Shown here: positions 1 through 6,999 of the stretch, one piece after another
Layout: each line of letters opens with the position of its first letter
Numbering within the stretch: the first letter of the stretch is position 1
Source of the DNA: an uncultured Oscillospiraceae bacterium
Lineage (GTDB): Bacteria; Bacillota; Clostridia; Oscillospirales; Oscillospiraceae
Length of the DNA stretch: 9,836 nucleotides
Assembly (NCBI GenBank): GCA_934668605.1
Contig: CAKUNY010000071.1
Coordinates: 1-9,836 of the forward strand
Direction of reading: 5' to 3'
Made by a program: the position numbers and the translations under genes
Notes under the pieces: generated by a model
The model's input: the letters and a program-made list of their open reading frames with translations, nothing else
The model's database searches: none
Told to the model about the DNA's origin: nothing

Positions 1-28
1 GATCTGCAAAGGTCAGATTCTGTTCCAT
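1..28 (-). CDS. Start of an unidentified leftward gene (partial)
   Basis: Reading leftward from an ATG at 28-26, nine codons (MEQNLTFAD) stay open to the window edge. The ATG lies about 32 bases below the predicted start point of a good promoter (67-95). The ribosome site is only a weak purine run (AAGAGACG) about six bases upstream. Nine residues are too few to name a family. The promoter is the main reason to believe a gene begins here; it would be divergent from the lipoprotein gene at 257. Confidence 0.35.
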
Positions 29-66
29 GTGTTTCGTCTCTTTTCTGAAAAATCGCAATTTTTTTT

Positions 67-95
67 ATTATATCATAGTTTGTTCCGAAATCCAA
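67..95 (-). promoter_or_regulatory. Sigma-A promoter with extended -10, facing left
   Basis: On the minus strand a perfect TATAAT (67-72) is preceded by TGA, which makes a TGn extended -10. A TTGGAT -35 (90-95) sits at the optimal 17-base spacing and matches three of six consensus bases. Transcription would start near 60 and give a leader of about 32 bases to the ATG at 28. Confidence 0.55.
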
Positions 96-206
96 GCCCC
101 TGCGGTTGCGCTTTGCAATTTTCCTGCGACGATGGGCGGGAGCTGCGGCTTGTGTTGCCGGTCAGCACAAATTAAGGATTATTAAGAAAATTTTTCCACG
201 CCGCTA

Positions 207-215
207 TGGTATACT
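207..215 (+). promoter_or_regulatory. Extended -10 promoter for the lipoprotein gene
   Basis: TGG followed by TATACT (210-215) forms a TGn extended -10. No convincing -35 lies 16-18 bases upstream, which fits an extended -10 promoter. The predicted start near 222 leaves about 35 bases to the ATG at 257. It is arranged back to back with the promoter at 67-95, and the roughly 110 bases between them show no other clear signal. Confidence 0.45.
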
Positions 216-256
216 GATGACGAAAGCATTTGTTTTTTGGCGAAAAGGAGAAAAGC

Positions 257-1336
257 ATGAAAAAGCTGTTTGCCGCGCTGCTGGCGCTGCTGCTATTGAC
301 AGGCTGTCAGGGAAAAAAGCCGCAGGCGGAAATTACGCCGCCCGAGCCGCAGCCGGTGGCCTCGGAACAGGCTCCCGAGCCGCCGATGCCGGAGACGGCT
401 CAAACAGAGCAGGAGCGGCAGACGCTCGAGCAGCGCCTGTTTTTCGCGACGGTCTGCACATGCATGATGGAAGACAGCGCGCGCTGGCATCTGCAAGCGC
501 TCGGCATCGAGGCGGACGCGCCGCCGGCGGATTTTTCAGCCGCAATGGAGGCCTTCCGGAAGACGCTTTTCGCAAAGGACGCGCAGGACACGTTCTGGTT
601 GATTGACGAAACAGAGAACGGCATGGAGCTGCAATTCTGGAGGTATGACGACGGGAATCATCCGGGAAGGCTCTCGTGCGTGGAGGCGCTATTCTGGGAG
701 CCCGGCATGGAAACGGCGACGATCATCGGAAAAAGCCTTGTGCTGGATCAGCTGCGCTGGGCTTCCTGTGCGGCGGATGCGCCCGAGGAGGAGCGCGCAC
801 GCATCGAGCAGGCTTACGAGCGCCATTCGCCGAATCATTTCTCCGGAACGGGCTGGCGCGCGAGTCTGGCTCCGGATGGGAAGCTCGCCCTCATGGCGCT
901 CGACCCGGAGCGCGGCGGGGCGCTGCTTTATCCATGCAGCCAGACAGACGGAGCTTTGATCTGGAACAGAGAGGATGTACCGCAGGGCGTGAATGACGAG
1001 CTCTATCGGGCGCTTTGCAGTGTAGACTTTGACGAGAGCGTGATCGCGGCAGGGGAGAGGAACCTGCTGCGCGGCCTTCTCGCCTCGAGCCTTTGGACGG
1101 ACGATTTTATTCCGTGGGACGGGCCGCGCCCGGTAAATACGTTTGACGGAATATATCTTGCCTACGATCTCAAAAACGCCCTCCGGCCGCTTCTGAACGA
1201 GCTTCGCGCCGACGAATCGCGGGCAAAGGACTTTTTAGCGTCCGGCTCGTGGACGCTTTTCCACGACGGCGGCGCGCGTTTTCATCTGACAAACGAAGAG
1301 GGACGGGAAATTGAGCTGTCCGCGCCGCTGCCGTAA
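257..1336 (+). CDS. Putative lipoprotein of unknown function
   Basis: The product is 359 residues. I place the start at 257, not at the upstream in-frame ATG at 230, because AAGGAG (245-250) sits six bases before 257 and only this start puts the signal peptide at the N-terminus. Residues 1-16 are a classic lipoprotein signal (MKK, then a leucine/alanine-rich stretch) ending in the lipobox LLTGC with Cys17 as the lipidation site, so the protein should be anchored on the outer face of the membrane. Residues 18-55 form a Pro/Glu/Gln-rich linker. The rest is soluble, acidic and rich in Trp, with a pair of cysteines in CTC near residue 67. I recognise no catalytic motif or named domain. Downstream are a 30-codon ORF and a terminator, so it appears to head a small transcription unit independent of the leftward importer operon. 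Confidence 0.9.
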   Translation: MKKLFAALLALLLLTGCQGKKPQAEITPPEPQPVASEQAPEPPMPETAQTEQERQTLEQRLFFATVCTCMMEDSARWHLQALGIEADAPPADFSAAMEAFRKTLFAKDAQDTFWLIDETENGMELQFWRYDDGNHPGRLSCVEALFWEPGMETATIIGKSLVLDQLRWASCAADAPEEERARIEQAYERHSPNHFSGTGWRASLAPDGKLALMALDPERGGALLYPCSQTDGALIWNREDVPQGVNDELYRALCSVDFDESVIAAGERNLLRGLLASSLWTDDFIPWDGPRPVNTFDGIYLAYDLKNALRPLLNELRADESRAKDFLASGSWTLFHDGGARFHLTNEEGREIELSAPLP

Positions 1337-1347
1337 GGAGGAAGAGC

Positions 1348-1440
1348 ATGAAAAGACAATGTTACCGCTTGCTCCGGGGCATCAACTGCGCAGAGCAGGA
1401 CGGTCGCATCACGGAGCTGGAACTGTTCGCATTCGTGTAA
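1348..1440 (+). CDS. Possible 30-residue small protein
   Basis: ATG at 1348 opens 30 codons (beginning MKRQCYRLL, ending ELELFAFV) with TAA at 1438-1440. A perfect AAGGAGGA (1335-1342) overlaps the TAA of the lipoprotein gene and leaves a six-base spacer, so translation could be coupled to that gene. The peptide has a basic N-terminal half, two cysteines (5 and 14), an acidic middle and a hydrophobic tail, with no membrane helix or signal. The terminator stem begins 16 bases after the stop. I do not recognise the sequence. It could be a genuine microprotein, or the remnant of a longer gene that kept its start signals. The ribosome site and spacing are the evidence; conservation is unknown. 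Confidence 0.5.
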   Translation: MKRQCYRLLRGINCAEQDGRITELELFAFV

Positions 1441-1454
1441 GCCTTCCGATACCG

Positions 1455-1489
1455 AAAAAACCCGCCGCACAGCTCGTGCGGCGGGTTTT
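1455..1489. terminator. Bidirectional intrinsic terminator
   Basis: A perfect 14-base-pair stem (1457-1470 with 1476-1489) closes a five-base loop (AGCTC). The GC-rich core CCCGCCGCAC is flanked by A6 on the left (1455-1460) and T4 on the right (1486-1489), so RNA from either strand ends in a U run. It lies between the convergent small ORF (ends 1440) and livF (ends 1499) and should terminate both units. Confidence 0.92.
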
Positions 1490-1498
1490 GTGTCAGAA

Positions 1499-2204
<706 letters not shown>

Positions 2205-2212
<8 letters not shown>

Positions 2213-3047
2213 CCTCGTCCACCCCCAAATATGCGTCGATGACGCGCTGATCGTTCTGAATTTCTGCCGGAACGCCCGCGGCGATCTGACGGCCAAAGTC
2301 GATAACGTAGATCCGGTCGGAAATGTCCATGACCAGATTCATGTGGTGCTCGATGAGGAAGATGGTGAGCTTAAATTGCTCGCGAATTTCTCGGATGAAC
2401 GCAGTCAGCTCCTCGGTTTCCTGCGGGTTCATGCCGGCGGCCGGCTCGTCGAGAAGCAGAAGCTTCGGGTCGGTCGCAAGCGCGCGCGCAATCTCAAGAC
2501 GGCGCTGTTTGCCGTAGGGAAGGGAGGTGGCGAGTTCGTCTTTTAGCTCGTCGAGTCCGACGATTTTGAGAAGCTCGAGCGTCTTTTCGCGCTGCGACAG
2601 CTCCTCTTTGCGGTTCAGGCGGAACGTCGCCGAGAACACGTTCGAGGTCTTGCGCAGGTGCATCGCCGTGAGAACGTTATCGAACACCGTCATGGACTTA
2701 AACAGGCGGATGTTCTGGAACGTTCTTGCAATGCCCATCTTCGTGATGTAGTCCGGGGTGTGCGAGACGACGTGCGGATAGAGCTCCTTGCTGTCGCCCG
2801 CGTAGAGCTTTTTCATCTTGCCCTGCGGGTGGTTTTCGACGATCGTCTTGCCGCAGAACTCGACCTTGCCGTTCGTGGGCTCATAGACGCCCGTGATGCA
2901 GTTGAACGCGGTCGTTTTGCCCGCGCCGTTCGGGCCGATGAGCGCGACGATCTCGCCCTCGTAGATATCCATCGAGAGGTTGTTGACGGCTACAACGCCG
3001 CCGAACTGCATGGTGACGTTTTCAACGTGCAGAACCGATTCAGCCAT
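2205..3047 (-). CDS. livG: Branched-chain amino acid ABC importer, ATPase LivG
   Basis: The product is 280 residues. It pairs with LivF as the nucleotide-binding dimer on the cytoplasmic side. Motifs seen are Walker A GPNGAGKTT (38-46), the Q-loop region ARTFQNIRLF (107-116), the variant signature LPYGKQRRLE (176-185) typical of LivG, Walker B LLLLDEP (196-202) with Glu201, AAGMNP, and the switch-histidine motif IEHHM. The start overlaps the livM stop by eight bases (ATGGCTGA), with AAGGGAGG (3056-3063) eight bases upstream. The protein is longer than E. coli LivG (255 residues) mainly because of about 24 extra residues around positions 70-100, between Walker A and the Q-loop. I cannot say whether this is normal for the lineage. 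Confidence 0.97.
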
Positions 3048-4155
3048 TGCGCGCGCCTCCCTTCGATGTGTTCTTTTTGCGTTTCAATAGATCGGACAGC
3101 TCGCGGTCGCCCATAATGCCCTTGCGGAAGAACAGGACGACGCACATGATGATGACGGAGACGACCGCCATACGGAAGCCGTTTTTGAAGAGGCCGGGCG
3201 CCTTGATGCCGAGGAACTCGCCAGAGTCCAGGCCGCGCAGCAGCCACTCGAGGCTCGCGATGTACAAAAAGCTCGTAATGACAGAGCCCGTGATCGAGCC
3301 GATGCCGCCGATGACGACGATGAGCAGGATCTCGTAGGTCATGGTGCTCTTAAAGGAGAGCGCCTGCACCGTGCCCATGTACATGGCCAGCATGCCGCCG
3401 CCGACGCCCGCGAAGAAGGACGAAATGATGAACGCCAGACGCTTGTGGTGCGCGAGGTTGATGCCCATCGCTTCTGCCGCGATCTCGTCGTCGCGAATGG
3501 CCTTGAACGCGCGGCCGTAGGTCGAATTGACCAGCAGCAAAATGATGGCGATGAACAGGCCGATTAAGATCAAGTACGAGCTTGCGCCGCCGAGATCGGG
3601 GTAGCTCTTTAAAAGGTTCGAGCCATTCGTGAGCGGGCCCAGTGCGTTCCACTGGAAGAATGCACGCACGATCTCGGCAAAGCCCAGCGTCGCGATGGCC
3701 AGATAGTCGGACTTCAGACGAAGCACCGGCAGGCCGATCAGGTACGCGACGAGCGCTGCGATCAGGCCGCCGATCATGAGCGCAATGATCATGCCGACCA
3801 CGGAGCCCACGTTCTGCCCCAGAATGCCGGAGAAGACCTCGGGCAGGGAGAACTTGACAATGCCGCCGTTAAAATACTGATACACGCCCGCGCGCTTGTC
3901 GATGGGGATGCTCAGAACGGCATAGGCATATGCGCCAAGGAGCATGAAGCCCGCCTGACCGAGGGAAAACAGACCCGTAAAGCCGTTGAGCAGGTTCATG
4001 GAGACTGCCACGAGCGAATACACAGCCGCTTTCTTGATGACCTTGATGGCAATATGATAGCTCGGAAGCTTGGCGTCGAGATAGAACGCGACAGCCAGAA
4101 CGACGAGCAGGATAACCGCGATGATGATCGATTCGCGCTTGTTGTTCTTTTTCAT
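3040..4155 (-). CDS. livM: Branched-chain amino acid ABC importer, permease LivM
   Basis: The product is 371 residues with many hydrophobic helices, as expected for LivM, one of two membrane subunits forming the translocation path. Family features are the N-terminal block NLLNGFTGLFSLGQAGF (54-70), LRLKSDYLAIATLGFAEIVR (145-164), and the EAA-like cytoplasmic loop around GRAFKAIRDDEIAAEAMGI (214-232) that contacts the ATPases. Between residues 82 and 115 a polar stretch probably faces outside. The start at 4155 (MKKNNKRES) is preferred over the ORF's upstream ATG at 4194, because GAGGAGGTG (4162-4170) lies six bases before it and the longer form would run back into livH. That ribosome site overlaps the livH stop, with only 13 bases between the genes, which suggests coupled translation. 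The basic C-terminal tail (LLKRKKN) should be cytoplasmic. Confidence 0.96.
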   Translation of the reverse strand: MKKNNKRESIIIAVILLVVLAVAFYLDAKLPSYHIAIKVIKKAAVYSLVAVSMNLLNGFTGLFSLGQAGFMLLGAYAYAVLSIPIDKRAGVYQYFNGGIVKFSLPEVFSGILGQNVGSVVGMIIALMIGGLIAALVAYLIGLPVLRLKSDYLAIATLGFAEIVRAFFQWNALGPLTNGSNLLKSYPDLGGASSYLILIGLFIAIILLLVNSTYGRAFKAIRDDEIAAEAMGINLAHHKRLAFIISSFFAGVGGGMLAMYMGTVQALSFKSTMTYEILLIVVIGGIGSITGSVITSFLYIASLEWLLRGLDSGEFLGIKAPGLFKNGFRMAVVSVIIMCVVLFFRKGIMGDRELSDLLKRKKNTSKGGARNG

Positions 4156-4168
4156 ATCCGGCACCTCC

Positions 4169-5047
4169 TCAGACCTTGTCGGTGGCTTTCTCACCGAACA
4201 GACCGGTCGGCTTGACGCACAGAACGACGATCAGGATCACGAACGTGAACGCGTCGGAGAACGTGGAGTAGCCGATGCCCTTGATGAGCTCTTCGCACAG
4301 ACCGATGATGAACGCGCCGACGACCGCGCCCGGGATTGAGCCGATGCCGCCGAAGACCGCCGCGACGAACGCCTTCAGACCCGGCATGCCGCCGGAGGTG
4401 ATGGCCACGTTGGGGTAGTTCGTGAAGTACAGCAGCGCGCCGACGGCTGCGAGGAACGAGCCGATGACGAACGTGAAGGAAATGACGGAGTTGATCTTGA
4501 TGCCCATGAGCTGCGCCGTCTCAAAATCCTTGGAGGCCGCGCGCATTGCCATGCCGATCTTCGTCTTCTTCGTCAGCCACACGAGAACGAGAACCAGCAG
4601 AATGGTCAGAAACGGGGTGACGAGCGTGACGCGCTTGGTCTGCGCGCCGAAGACCGTGATCATGTCGGAAACCCAGGGGATGGGGTTGGTCACCGGCTGG
4701 GGAAGACCGCCGGTCAGATAGAACGCGAGGTTCTGGATAAGATAGCTCACGCCGATGGCGGAGACCATCAGAGACATTCTCGGCGCCGAGCGCAGCGGCT
4801 TATAGGCGGCGCGCTCAATGACAAAGCCGAGCAGCGCTGTCAGAATGAGCACCAGCGGGATCGCCAGCACCATCGGCAGCGAGGCGGACGCATAGACCAT
4901 AATGAGGCCTGCGACCATGAAGACATCGCCGTGGGCAAAGTTGATCAGACGCAAAATACCATAGACCAGCGTGTAGCCGATGGCAATGAGCGCGTACTGA
5001 CCGCCTGCGGAAATGCCGTTGATGACGTAGGGAAGCAGCCCTTGCAT
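4169..5047 (-). CDS. livH: Branched-chain amino acid ABC importer, permease LivH
   Basis: The product is 292 residues, close to E. coli LivH (308). It is the partner membrane subunit of LivM. Conserved blocks are the N-terminal NGISAGGQYALIAIGYTLV (10-28), INFAHGD (35-41), the ATPase-contact loop GMAMRAASKDFETAQLMGI (165-183), and a C-terminal GGMPGLKAFVAAVFGGIGS block that is a LivH hallmark. The ATG at 5047 has AGGAGG (5058-5063) ten bases upstream. The 335 bases separating it from the preceding binding-protein gene hold several RNA hairpins and no gene. No promoter of good quality is visible directly upstream, so livH probably depends on transcription running on from the binding-protein genes. 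Confidence 0.97.
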   Translation of the reverse strand: MQGLLPYVINGISAGGQYALIAIGYTLVYGILRLINFAHGDVFMVAGLIMVYASASLPMVLAIPLVLILTALLGFVIERAAYKPLRSAPRMSLMVSAIGVSYLIQNLAFYLTGGLPQPVTNPIPWVSDMITVFGAQTKRVTLVTPFLTILLVLVLVWLTKKTKIGMAMRAASKDFETAQLMGIKINSVISFTFVIGSFLAAVGALLYFTNYPNVAITSGGMPGLKAFVAAVFGGIGSIPGAVVGAFIIGLCEELIKGIGYSTFSDAFTFVILIVVLCVKPTGLFGEKATDKV

Positions 5048-5085
5048 AGTTTCGGAACCTCCTGATTAGATTGAAGGATCATGGA

Positions 5086-5301
5086 GGCTCTACCGCAAAC
5101 GCTGCGGCACAGCTTCCCGTATCCTACGAGAGCCAGCAAAAGCGGGGCTTTTACTGGAAGGGGATGCGCCTCGACTGCGTGCATAACTTTTGCGCGTTGC
5201 GCAAAAGTTCCACACTTGCGAGGCGAGCGGTATGTTTCCGGTCAGCAAAGCCGCCGGATAACATAATTTTTAATTTATTTCGCCATCTGCGGACGGCGAA
5301 A
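5086..5301 (-). other. Structured non-coding module between livK copy 1 and livH
   Basis: This stretch carries no supported gene but folds strongly in the operon direction. In order of plus coordinates: 5086-5091 can pair with 5129-5134 (GGCTCT/AGAGCC) and encloses a small hairpin 5093-5107. A 5133-5157 hairpin has 11 pairs, one of them U·G on the minus strand, and competes for 5133-5134. A nested element has an outer 7-pair stem (5167-5173 with 5219-5225) around a perfect 11-pair stem (5185-5195 with 5199-5209, loop GTT). A 7-pair stem (5278-5284 with 5295-5301) is followed by A/T-rich sequence. It could be a cis-acting RNA, a processing or stability region, or a dispersed repeat inserted in the operon. 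The spurious ORFs through it show no family resemblance. It matches no riboswitch class that I know. Confidence 0.6.
5185..5209. repeat. Perfect 11-base inverted repeat
   Basis: AACTTTTGCGC (5185-5195) and GCGCAAAAGTT (5199-5209) are exact reverse complements separated by three bases. In RNA this is a very stable hairpin. It has no U run on either side, so it is not an intrinsic terminator. It forms the tip of the nested element with outer arms at 5167-5173 and 5219-5225. Confidence 0.85.
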
Positions 5302-5320
5302 CTCTGCGAGGCTTGGGATT

Positions 5321-5351
5321 GGCTCTGGTGAGGCAGCGCCCCACCAGAGCC
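5321..5351 (-). promoter_or_regulatory. Strong hairpin just after livK copy 1, no U tract
   Basis: On the minus strand the RNA pairs 14 bases against 14 around a three-base loop, with a single G·U pair. On the plus strand that pair would be an A/C mismatch, so the fold suits leftward RNA. It begins 31 bases after the livK copy 1 stop. The following sequence is AATCCCAAGCC, so a standard intrinsic terminator is unlikely. A likely role is to protect the 3' end of the binding-protein message or to reduce read-through into livHMGF; this is inference from the usual excess of binding protein over permease. Confidence 0.6.
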
Positions 5352-5382
5352 GTGAAAAGACTGTTTGATTTACCGCTGAGAA

Positions 5383-6618
5383 TTACTGCTCAACGGTCTG
5401 GACGGCGACGAATTCCCAGGCACCGGTTTCGGTGTTGGCTTCCTTGATGTAAGCGGCGTCGCGCTTTGCATCGCCAATGTCGTCGAATTCGATCACGCCC
5501 GTGACACCTTCATAATGCACGCCGGGAAGCGCAGCCAGAATGGCGGCGGGATCGGTGGAGTCGGCAGCCTTGATGGCAGCCAGAGCGGTGAAGTATGCGT
5601 CATAGCCCATCGCGGTAACGCCCGCGACAACGTCGTTGCCGCCGTTGTTGGTCATCATGTCGGGGTTGTCATTGAGCCACTGCTTGATACCGGCGTCGAA
5701 TTCCGGAGAGCCGCCTTCCTGATAGAAGGTGGTGACGAGCAGACGGACGTCCTTGCCCTTGGTGGACTCGAGCACCATGTTGTTATCGACGGTGTCGGTG
5801 CCGAGGATCGCGCCCTTGAAGCCCTGCGCGGCAGCGGCCTCGATGATCAGCTGTGCGTAGTTGGTGGAAACGGGGCAGAAGATAACGTCTGCGCCGTCGG
5901 CCATTGCGTTATTGATGTAGGAAACGAAGTTCGCGTTGCCCTCGGGGAAGTCCTCGGAGACGACTTCGCCGCCGAGACCCTTGAAGGCCTCGGAGAAGTA
6001 GTACACCAGACCCTGGTCGTAGTCAGAGCCGAGCATAGCCAGCGTGTAGGCCTTCTTAGCGCCCATTTCCTTATAGGCGTAGTTCGCGTGAACGGTGCCC
6101 TGGAACGGATCGAGGAAGCAGACACGGAAGTAGACCGAGCAGTCGGACGTGACCTGCGGGTTGGTGCAGCCGATGCCGATGGCAGGGATGCCGGCCTCTT
6201 CGAAGACCTTGCCGCCCGCCATAGAAACGCCGGAGCCGTAGGAGCCGAGGACGATGGAAACGCCGCGGTTGACGAGCTCGGAAGCGGCCGAGGGGCCGTT
6301 TTCAGCGGTCGTGCGGTTGTCAACGATCTCAAGCTGGATGTCGTAGGTTTCGCCGCCGAGTTCGATGGTCGGCTGGACGTAGTTGCCGTACTGCGGGCCA
6401 AGCGTCTCCTGCTTGCCGCCGGCGCCGTTGTCGCCGGTCAGAGGCTCGAAGATGCCGATTTTGAGAACCTTGTTGCCGGATGTGCTCTCGGCAGCGGGAG
6501 TCTCGGTGGTCGTGGTGGTCTCAGAGGTCGGGTTTTCTGTGGTGGACGTACTGGCGCAGCCAACGAACAGGCAAGCCAGCATGCAGAGGCAAAGAAGCAA
6601 TGCGATGGTCTTTTTCAT
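5383..6618 (-). CDS. livK: Branched-chain amino acid-binding lipoprotein, copy 1
   Basis: The product is 411 residues, a type 1 periplasmic-binding-protein fold (LivJ/LivK family) in lipoprotein form. The signal peptide ends at lipobox LFVGC with Cys21 as the lipidation site. Residues 22-49 are a Thr/Ser/Glu-rich tether, and the binding domain runs from about 50 to the end. Family features include KIGIFEPLTGDNGAGGKQE, the ligand-side block YGSGVSMAGG (127-136), CTNP (151-154), and DTVDNN (275-280), where Asp275 aligns with the acidic residue that holds the ligand amino group in E. coli LivJ. It captures substrate outside the cell and hands it to LivH/LivM. The start at 6618 has AAGGAGGA (6628-6635) nine bases upstream. 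It is about 80% identical to copy 2 over the mature domain (hand count, no gaps). The exact ligand cannot be read from the sequence; related proteins also bind other amino acids or amides. Confidence 0.95.
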   Translation of the reverse strand: MKKTIALLLCLCMLACLFVGCASTSTTENPTSETTTTTETPAAESTSGNKVLKIGIFEPLTGDNGAGGKQETLGPQYGNYVQPTIELGGETYDIQLEIVDNRTTAENGPSAASELVNRGVSIVLGSYGSGVSMAGGKVFEEAGIPAIGIGCTNPQVTSDCSVYFRVCFLDPFQGTVHANYAYKEMGAKKAYTLAMLGSDYDQGLVYYFSEAFKGLGGEVVSEDFPEGNANFVSYINNAMADGADVIFCPVSTNYAQLIIEAAAAQGFKGAILGTDTVDNNMVLESTKGKDVRLLVTTFYQEGGSPEFDAGIKQWLNDNPDMMTNNGGNDVVAGVTAMGYDAYFTALAAIKAADSTDPAAILAALPGVHYEGVTGVIEFDDIGDAKRDAAYIKEANTETGAWEFVAVQTVEQ

Positions 6619-6645
6619 GAAACGTGATCCTCCTTACAAAACTGT

Positions 6646-6668
6646 CCGCGGTGGGTAGACCCAGGCGG
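6646..6668 (-). promoter_or_regulatory. Hairpin at the 5' end of the livK copy 1 leader
   Basis: CCGC (6646-6649) pairs with GCGG (6665-6668), and inside it TGGG (6652-6655) pairs with CCCA (6660-6663) around a four-base loop. The predicted transcription start is near 6669, so the message would begin with this stem-loop, ending about ten bases before the ribosome site (6628-6635). A 5'-terminal stem of this kind often slows decay; that role is inferred. Confidence 0.45.
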
Positions 6669-6675
6669 TTTTATT

Positions 6676-6704
6676 ATTATAACCAGTTGATTGTAAAAAG
6701 GCAA
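6676..6704 (-). promoter_or_regulatory. Sigma-A promoter of livK copy 1
   Basis: On the minus strand TTGCCT (6699-6704) and a perfect TATAAT (6676-6681) are exactly 17 bases apart. The start would be near 6669, giving a leader of about 50 bases. This lets copy 1 and livHMGF be transcribed independently of copy 2. The -35 context CTTGCCTTTTT matches that of the copy 2 promoter. Confidence 0.75.
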
Positions 6705-6814
6705 GCGCTTTTTTGTGCGTTTTGCTGGAATATGTACAAAAGTGGATAGAAGGATGCATTTTTTACATAGCAAAAATTCGGAAAACTTCGCAAGTAATTC
6801 CCAGTCAAAAGCCA

Positions 6815-6865
6815 ACAGTTTTCCAGGAAACCTTTTAAAATTTCAGGTTTTTTCTGTAAAACTGT
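6815..6865. repeat. Interrupted inverted repeat upstream of the livK copy 1 promoter
   Basis: ACAGTTTT (6815-6822) and AAAACTGT (6858-6865) are exact reverse complements. Inside, CAG (6824-6826) pairs with CTG (6854-6856) and AAACCT (6828-6833) with AGGTTT (6845-6850), around an A/T-rich loop. This gives 17 pairs with small bulges. It lies about 110 bases upstream of the -35 at 6699-6704, in a low-GC stretch without genes. It may be a regulator site or a fold in read-through RNA from copy 2. The 10 bases AAAACTGTCC recur at 6638-6647 in the copy 1 leader. Confidence 0.5.
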
Positions 6866-6914
6866 CCTTGTGCTGCGCAAAAAGTCCGCAAAACGTGCAC
6901 CGTACAAAATCACG

Positions 6915-6952
6915 AAAAAGGCAAGTCCCGGCAGGGTGCGTACCCTGCCGGG
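6915..6952 (-). terminator. Probable partial terminator after livK copy 2
   Basis: A perfect 11-pair stem (6927-6937 with 6942-6952, CCCGGCAGGGT and its complement) with a four-base loop lies about 50 bases after the copy 2 stop. On the minus strand five U residues (6915-6919) follow, but seven bases separate them from the stem, so termination is probably incomplete. A smaller A/U stem (6961-6968 with 6974-6981) precedes it. Partial read-through would let copy 2 be expressed in excess while still feeding the rest of the operon. Confidence 0.55.
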
Positions 6953-6999
6953 GGTGCTGCATTTTTTCTTGCGGAAAAAATCTTAACGCGCTTAACAGC

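Noticed and set aside
2213..2296. Longer livF start at 2296
   Set aside because: The extra 28 residues are read out of frame from livG and have no ribosome site at the right distance, while ATG 2212 gives a normal LivF N-terminus and a coupled overlap.
4156..4194. Longer livM start at 4194
   Set aside because: It would add 13 residues read from the end of livH; the strong GAGGAGGTG site at 4162-4170 serves ATG 4155.
4945..5331. Small frames on both strands across the livK-livH gap
   Set aside because: The leftward one overlaps the start of livH and lacks a ribosome site; the rightward ones run against the operon through hairpins. None resembles a protein family.
6646..6668. Possible T-box leader (ACCGCGG resembles the end of the T-box motif)
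   Set aside because: The full AGGGTGGNACCGCG motif is absent, the leader is only about 50 bases, and there is no specifier stem or terminator/antiterminator pair. The similarity is chance within a small hairpin.
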